64,000 nucleotides of DNA from NCBI GenBank assembly GCA_017654935.2, contig CM065686.1:24394034-24458033 (forward strand), read 5' to 3'. Positions 54,901 through 60,900 of the stretch are shown here, in pieces. Every line of letters begins with the position of its first letter. Positions within the stretch are counted from its first letter, which is position 1. Source of the DNA: Phymorhynchus buccinoides. Lineage: Eukaryota; Mollusca; Gastropoda; Neogastropoda; Raphitomidae. The translations under genes were made by a program, and so were the position numbers. The notes beneath the pieces were generated by a model. That model was not told the origin of the DNA. It made no database searches and was given only the letters and a program-made list of their open reading frames with translations.

Positions 54901-57900
54901 GGAATCTGCACAATACGATCATTGCTTTCAGAAAAGACTGACCGCTAATAATGGTTCTTAAATGGACACGGAATCTGCACAATACGATCATTGCTTTCAG
55001 AAAAGACTGACCGCTAATAATGGTTCTTAAATGGACACAGAATCTGCACAATACGATCATTGCTTTCAGAAAAGACTGACCGCCAATAATGGTTCTTAAA
55101 TGGACACAGAATCTGCACAATACGATCATTGCTTTCAGAAAAGACTGACCGCTAATAATGGTTCTTAAATGGACACATCATCTTGTATGAACTACATGAG
55201 TGCTTCTCTTCAGGCTATGTGACTGAAATCAGTTTTTGTTTTGTTTTGTTTTTCAGTAGTCTCTGAATTTCAGATTTAAAAATATGAGGGAAAAGCTCCC
55301 TGTCTCACATTACCAGTATTGTGCCTCGACTACCACTTGTCACTGCCCTTGTCACACCTTAGCTTCGTGCTTTGCTTCAAGGAGAGCCTGTCAGGTCCCT
55401 TTAAAATAGTATTTTCCATTCATTTTTATGTGGAAAATCATCCCCCAGCAGGGATGCTGCCTCCGTACCCACAGGTATCAAGGTGCCCCTGGACCCTTGC
55501 TTTTCAGACTTTCTAGGATTTTGTAGAAACACCCATGTGTCGCTCTGGAAGCGCTTAATTTGTTGAATCGGATCATTATGACCCTTGTGCCCATTACATT
55601 TTCCAGATGCAGAGTGAGGAGCAGAAGCTGAAGGTGGAGAAGATGCGTGCAGCGCGGCAGAAGGTGGTGGAGCTGACCCAGGAGATGAAGGAGAAGCACA
55701 GCAAGCACCGGGAGACGTACCAGACCAGCCGCCAGCCCCTGCTGGACGGCATGGCCTCACACTACGACCTGGAGCTCTTCAAGGAGGCCCAGGCCCGCGC
55801 CTGTGAACTGCTGGTCAGTACTTCACTAGTATCTATGCTATCCAGTATCTATGGCATTTGCAAAGAGCTTCCACTGTCTACAGGGCTCCCAGGGACCCCC
55901 ATTTGGGGATCTATGAAGTACTAAAATTGTAAAGGACCCTCTAAAAGAATGTGCAGGGGGTCCCAGGGATGCACTAGAAAAATGCTTATCTATTCTATCA
56001 TGTTACCGTTTCACTACGAATGAGTTATCTCTTCCAATTTGGAGCTAATGCCAATTACCAAAGACCAAAAAAGTCAGTCTTCACAAGACTAACTTACTTC
56101 CCTTGGTCTGGTTTAGCAATACCACTGAGCTGCTGTGGATCCCCTTCCTGACGTCACTTCCGGGGAGCCAACTTTGAATCATAATAAATTTTTTCCAATT
56201 GGAGCTGCCATGTTCTTTTTTGCTCTGCAAATTTAATTCATTTTCAAGCTATTTTCCTTGCCATTCTACCTTCTTTGTGTTCCCTTTTGCCCCTTGGGTA
56301 ACAGGTATTGTCAGTGTATAATTTTAATTTGATTTTTGGGATCGAATTTTGGTTAAAGTGAAATTATTTGATTGTTGTTTGACACCGGTTTTGTGCCCTC
56401 GTTGTTAACATGTCGGACATCGGTGTCACTTCTGTGCCTTCTGCTTCTACTTCGTCGTCGTCGTCTAAGCAGTCTAGGGATGAGAAAGGGAAGTTCCTTT
56501 CTACCCCTACCCCTAGTTCTAGTTCTAGTTCGAAGAAAGAGTCTAGTTCTAAGTCTAGGTCGTCTTCTTCTTCTTCGTCTTCGAAGAAGAAAGTGCCCCC
56601 CCCTCCCCCCCTCCTTCCCACTCATTCTTCTTCTAGTACTTCTGCTGTGTCGGAGCCGTCTGTGGAGCAGACGGAACATGTCATTTCTTTAGTAGATTCC
56701 TCTACTTTAGTCTCCGATATGCTGGCAGAATTACAGAACAAGGGTTTAGTTTTGGTCCCGTCCTCTTCTTTGGTTTCGATGTCAGGTGGTTCAATGAGGC
56801 CCACCACGACTAGGACAAATACAAAACTTGACTGTGACTCAGTACCATTGGATGAACCGCCAAGTTTGGCGGATGAGAACCTCAGAGACAGAGTGCCTTA
56901 CCATTCTCGAAGTTTCGACGGATTTGAAACGGCTGTTTCAACCTCTTACTCGACGGACCAACTGGCCAGTTTGGAGAGGAAGACCGGCATACCGATCTTC
57001 TCAATGGATGAAAATCTCGACGGACACTTCTCTGACCGTCGGGAACGGACACGGACGGACACGGTACCGGTCTACGACTCCCGTTCACGTGAGTGTGTGA
57101 TTCCACGGATGGATTCTCCCAGAAACTGGCAAATTCGTAACTCTAGACCTGTAAGTCCGCCCGGTTTGTCCGGGAGCGGCAGCATGGCGCGGGGCTGGAA
57201 GAAGTCCGGTCATGTGCGGTCCCAAACCGGTACCCGTCATGGGGACTCCGGCCGCCCGTGGGGCGAGGCAGATAACGGCTCCGTCATCCGTGAACCAATG
57301 AAACACGGTCACGTGACACTAGAAACTGCTACCCGTACCGGTAGCACCGTGCCCGTGGGCACTGTCGGCACGGACCGCATACGGACAACGTCCGTTGACC
57401 CGTCAGAACGAACTATGCTGTCACGGCGCAGAACAGTCTCTGCTACAGAGAGATTTTCAACGGATGAAACTCCGCATGGGCTTCCCTCTAGGAACTCTGG
57501 CCTGGGTCTACATGTTTCTCCTGTCGAAGATGATTTTCTTCCGCCTTACTCCGAGGATGACAGCGAATTTGACTCAGCAGTGAGAGACGAAGTTCGTCGG
57601 GTCATGCGCGAGAGATTTTCCGATCATCAACACCCTGGTGACGAAACAGATCAGGACGTTGATCGTTTCTCACGGGTGGAGCAGGGCAGCTTCTGTTCTG
57701 AGCCCCCTGTACAAGTGGAACCAGTTCCTTCTACCGGGAACTATCAAGGATACTTGGATATTCTCCGTCCATACTGTCAGGACATCAAACCGATGCCTCT
57801 TTCTGAGTCGAATTCCAGCAAGGAACAGCCACAGTTTTTCGGAGAATTACAGGCTCCGAAAGAAGCAAGACTTGCTCTTCACACTTCGCCGTTTATTCGC

Positions 57901-60900
57901 CAAGAGCTTCGACGTGCTGACTCTATTCTCTGGACTCAGCCTCAGATTCTGACCGAGGAGGACGACGGTCCCCCTCCACGTCAACCGGACCCAATTCCTT
58001 CTCGTGCGGGGACATTCCTGAAGAAAGACTTCTTCCCCCCGTTTCAGCTATCCAGTACCTTTGTGCCTGTGCCTTCGCACTCGAGTGTGTCTCCTCAAGA
58101 GAAACAATCTCTGGATTTTAGGCCACAGAGAGGACAATCGACGGTCTCTTTCTCACAGTCCTCGTTTAACAACTTGGAAAGATCGTCTTACGCTGTTCTC
58201 CGAGCCGCTTCTCTCGCTACCTCCATGCTGCAGACTCTGTCCCAGATAGTGGGCTCCACCACAACGGCTAAACCAGAAGATTTCAGCCTGCTTGAGTCCA
58301 TAGATGAACGTGCATTGGGTGTTTGTTTGGCTTCGCTCAACAAAGCAGTGAACTCGATTTCGTCAGTGGCTTCTAGCACCAGGGTTCAACTGGCTGCTAC
58401 TTACAGAGACTCTGTGGTCCGGGCTTGTAAACTCCGACTGGACCTCGAAGAACGCTCCACGCTACGTTCCTGCCCGTCCCATCCTTCCGCCACCTTCCAC
58501 CCGAACACGGTCAAGGACGTTCTGGAAGGCTCCAAGAAACGGAGGAACGATCTCTCTCAAGAACAGCTCATGATGTGGGCTCGTAAGGCTGCGAGTCAGA
58601 GTTTTGCCGCTCCTCAACCTAAGCGCGCACGCACAGAGTTCAAGCCAGCCAGTCACACTCCCTCCAGGATGATGTCTTCTAGGGGTCGTGTTTCTCGCTT
58701 CCCCTACAACCAGTCTTCAGGTCAGCGCCACCGTCCCGCTTTCCAGCCCACTCCCCCCTCTTCAGCCCGTGGTTCCTCGTTCTCAGGACGTGGATCGGCT
58801 GCTTCGGGTCCGCCCCGATTCAGCCGTACCGCGTTCTCGGGGCGGAAACAGCCTTTTCATTAAAGCCCGCTCGATCTGTGGAGGGTCCAGGTTTTTCGGC
58901 CGATACAAGCGTTGGTTCTCTGTGGGAATGCCTTCCTTCATGGGAACGTTTGGTCGAAAATACTTGGATCCTTCAGGTCGTGCGGGCAGGCTACAGGTTC
59001 CAGTTTACTCAGGAACCTCCCCTGTCCTCTCACCCAATCTCCTTCCCAGCACCCCAAGACCGGGCAAAATTCGAAGCTCTCGACAAAGAAGTCGCCTCTC
59101 TACAGCAGAAGGGAGCCATCATTCCAGTGGCCCCGGTGGACTCGGGGTTCTACTCTCGCCTGTTTGTAGTCCCCAAAAAGAACGGAGAGTTTCGCCCTGT
59201 CTTGGACCTTTCCCCTCTGAACAAGTACATCCGTACGGACAAGTTCAAGATGGAGACAGCCGCTTCCATCCGTCTGTCCATTCTTCAGAACGATTGGGCT
59301 ACATCCATCGACCTGCGCGACGCATATTTCCATGTGGGCATTCACCCGTCGCGGCAGAAGTTCCTTCGCTTTGTCTGGAGGCAACAGACGTTCCAGTTTG
59401 TGGCCCTGCCCTTCGGCCTGTCGCCAGCCCCTTGGATTTTTACGAGAGTCACCAAGGAACTTGTGCGGATTGCCAGGGCACAATCCATCCGCCTTCGCGT
59501 CTACCTGGACGACTGGCTTCTACTGGCGTCCTCTCGCGCACTCTGCTTGAGTCAAACGGAAACCCTGGTTCAACTGTCCGCTTCTCTGGGGTTTCGTATC
59601 CACGACATCAAATCGGATCTGACTCCATCAACCTCTTTCAACTACCTGGGCATGTCTTTCAACACCGTCCAATTCACCGTTCGGCCGTCAGACAGCAGGA
59701 TTCTAGCCCTCGTGGAGTCGGTCACTGCCCTCAGACAGAAAACCTCAGCTTCTGCCCGCCAGTTACTCCGTCTACTCGGGCTGATGGAATCAGTAGCGGA
59801 CCTTCTTCCTCTGGCTCGGGTCCACAAACGGCCACTGCAACGCTTGCTGGCTCAGAGAAAGATCTCTCGCCTTCAGCTGGAACACCAAGTGATGCTAGGG
59901 GACTGGTTTCTAGAGGCAACCGAACAGTGGACAGACCGTGCCTGGGTCAACCAAACGGTTCCTATCAGACCTCTTCAGCAACAACTGTTCCTTCACACGG
60001 ACGCTTCCAAAACTGGTTGGGGTGCACACCTCGACGACAGGGAGGCTTCAGGCAAGTGGACTCTCGCAGAGACACTCTTTCACATCAATCTGCTGGAATT
60101 GGAAGCGGTGGCGAGGGCCCTCAAGTCGTTTGCAGTTTGTCTCACCGGCAAGTGGGTCACCGTTTGCGGCGACAATACGACAGCCCTGTCTTACCTGCGC
60201 CGTCAAGGTGGAACACGATCGCCTGCTCTCTCGAGAAAAGCGGAGGAGATCCTTCTGTGGGCTCAAGCCAAACAAATCTCCCTGTCGGTGGAGTATGTCC
60301 CGGGAAAACTGAACGTTTTAGCGGACCAGCTCAGCAGAAAGGGCCAGATCCTACCCACGGAATGGACTATTGCACATCAGTCTCTCCTCCCACTGTGGTC
60401 CCTCTGGGGGAAACCGCACGTGGACCTGTTCGCCACGAGGTTCAACTGCAGGCTGCCGGTCTACGTATCACCTATGAGGGACCCTCAGGCACTAGCGCGC
60501 AACGCCTTCTCGATGCCCTGGACAGGAATGTCGGCGTATGCATACCCTCCAACGTCTCTCCTACCCAAGGTACTCGAGAAATACAGCCGCGATCTACCCC
60601 GGCTGATCATCATCGCCCCATTCTGGGAGACCAGCCCTTGGTTCCCGGAGCTCACCAGCCTCTCACACGTTCCAAGCGTCCCTCTTCGTCTCACAAAAGA
60701 CACTCTGCTTCAGCCACGCACGGGAGTCGGCCACGCCAACCCCCAACTGTTTCAGCTGACCGCATGGCTACTATGCGGTCAGGCCTGCGAGCACGCGGAC
60801 TCTCAGAACAAACTGTGGACTTAGTACTCAAGGCGAGACGACAGAGTACTAACAAACTATATGACATACGGTGGGCCTCATGGTATGGTTTCTGTTTGTC

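Noticed and set aside
54179..55129. Minus-strand open frame of 316 codons made of 23-residue repeats
   Set aside because: It follows from a 69-bp tandem repeat (69 = 3 x 23) without stops in that frame. No start context, splice sites or protein family support it.
54063..55178. CRISPR-like array
   Set aside because: The whole 69-bp unit is repeated without unique spacers, and the genome is eukaryotic. It is a minisatellite.
56353..56679. Antisense frames opposite the gag N-terminus (Arg-rich or Glu/Asp-rich)
   Set aside because: They mirror the Ser-codon repeats of gag. No independent support.
58688..60760. Separate protein encoded by the upstream part of the recombinase frame
   Set aside because: Composition is Ser/Pro/Arg-rich with no domain, and it is entirely antiphased to RT-RNase H. 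Reported as a finding on frame overlap, not annotated as a gene.
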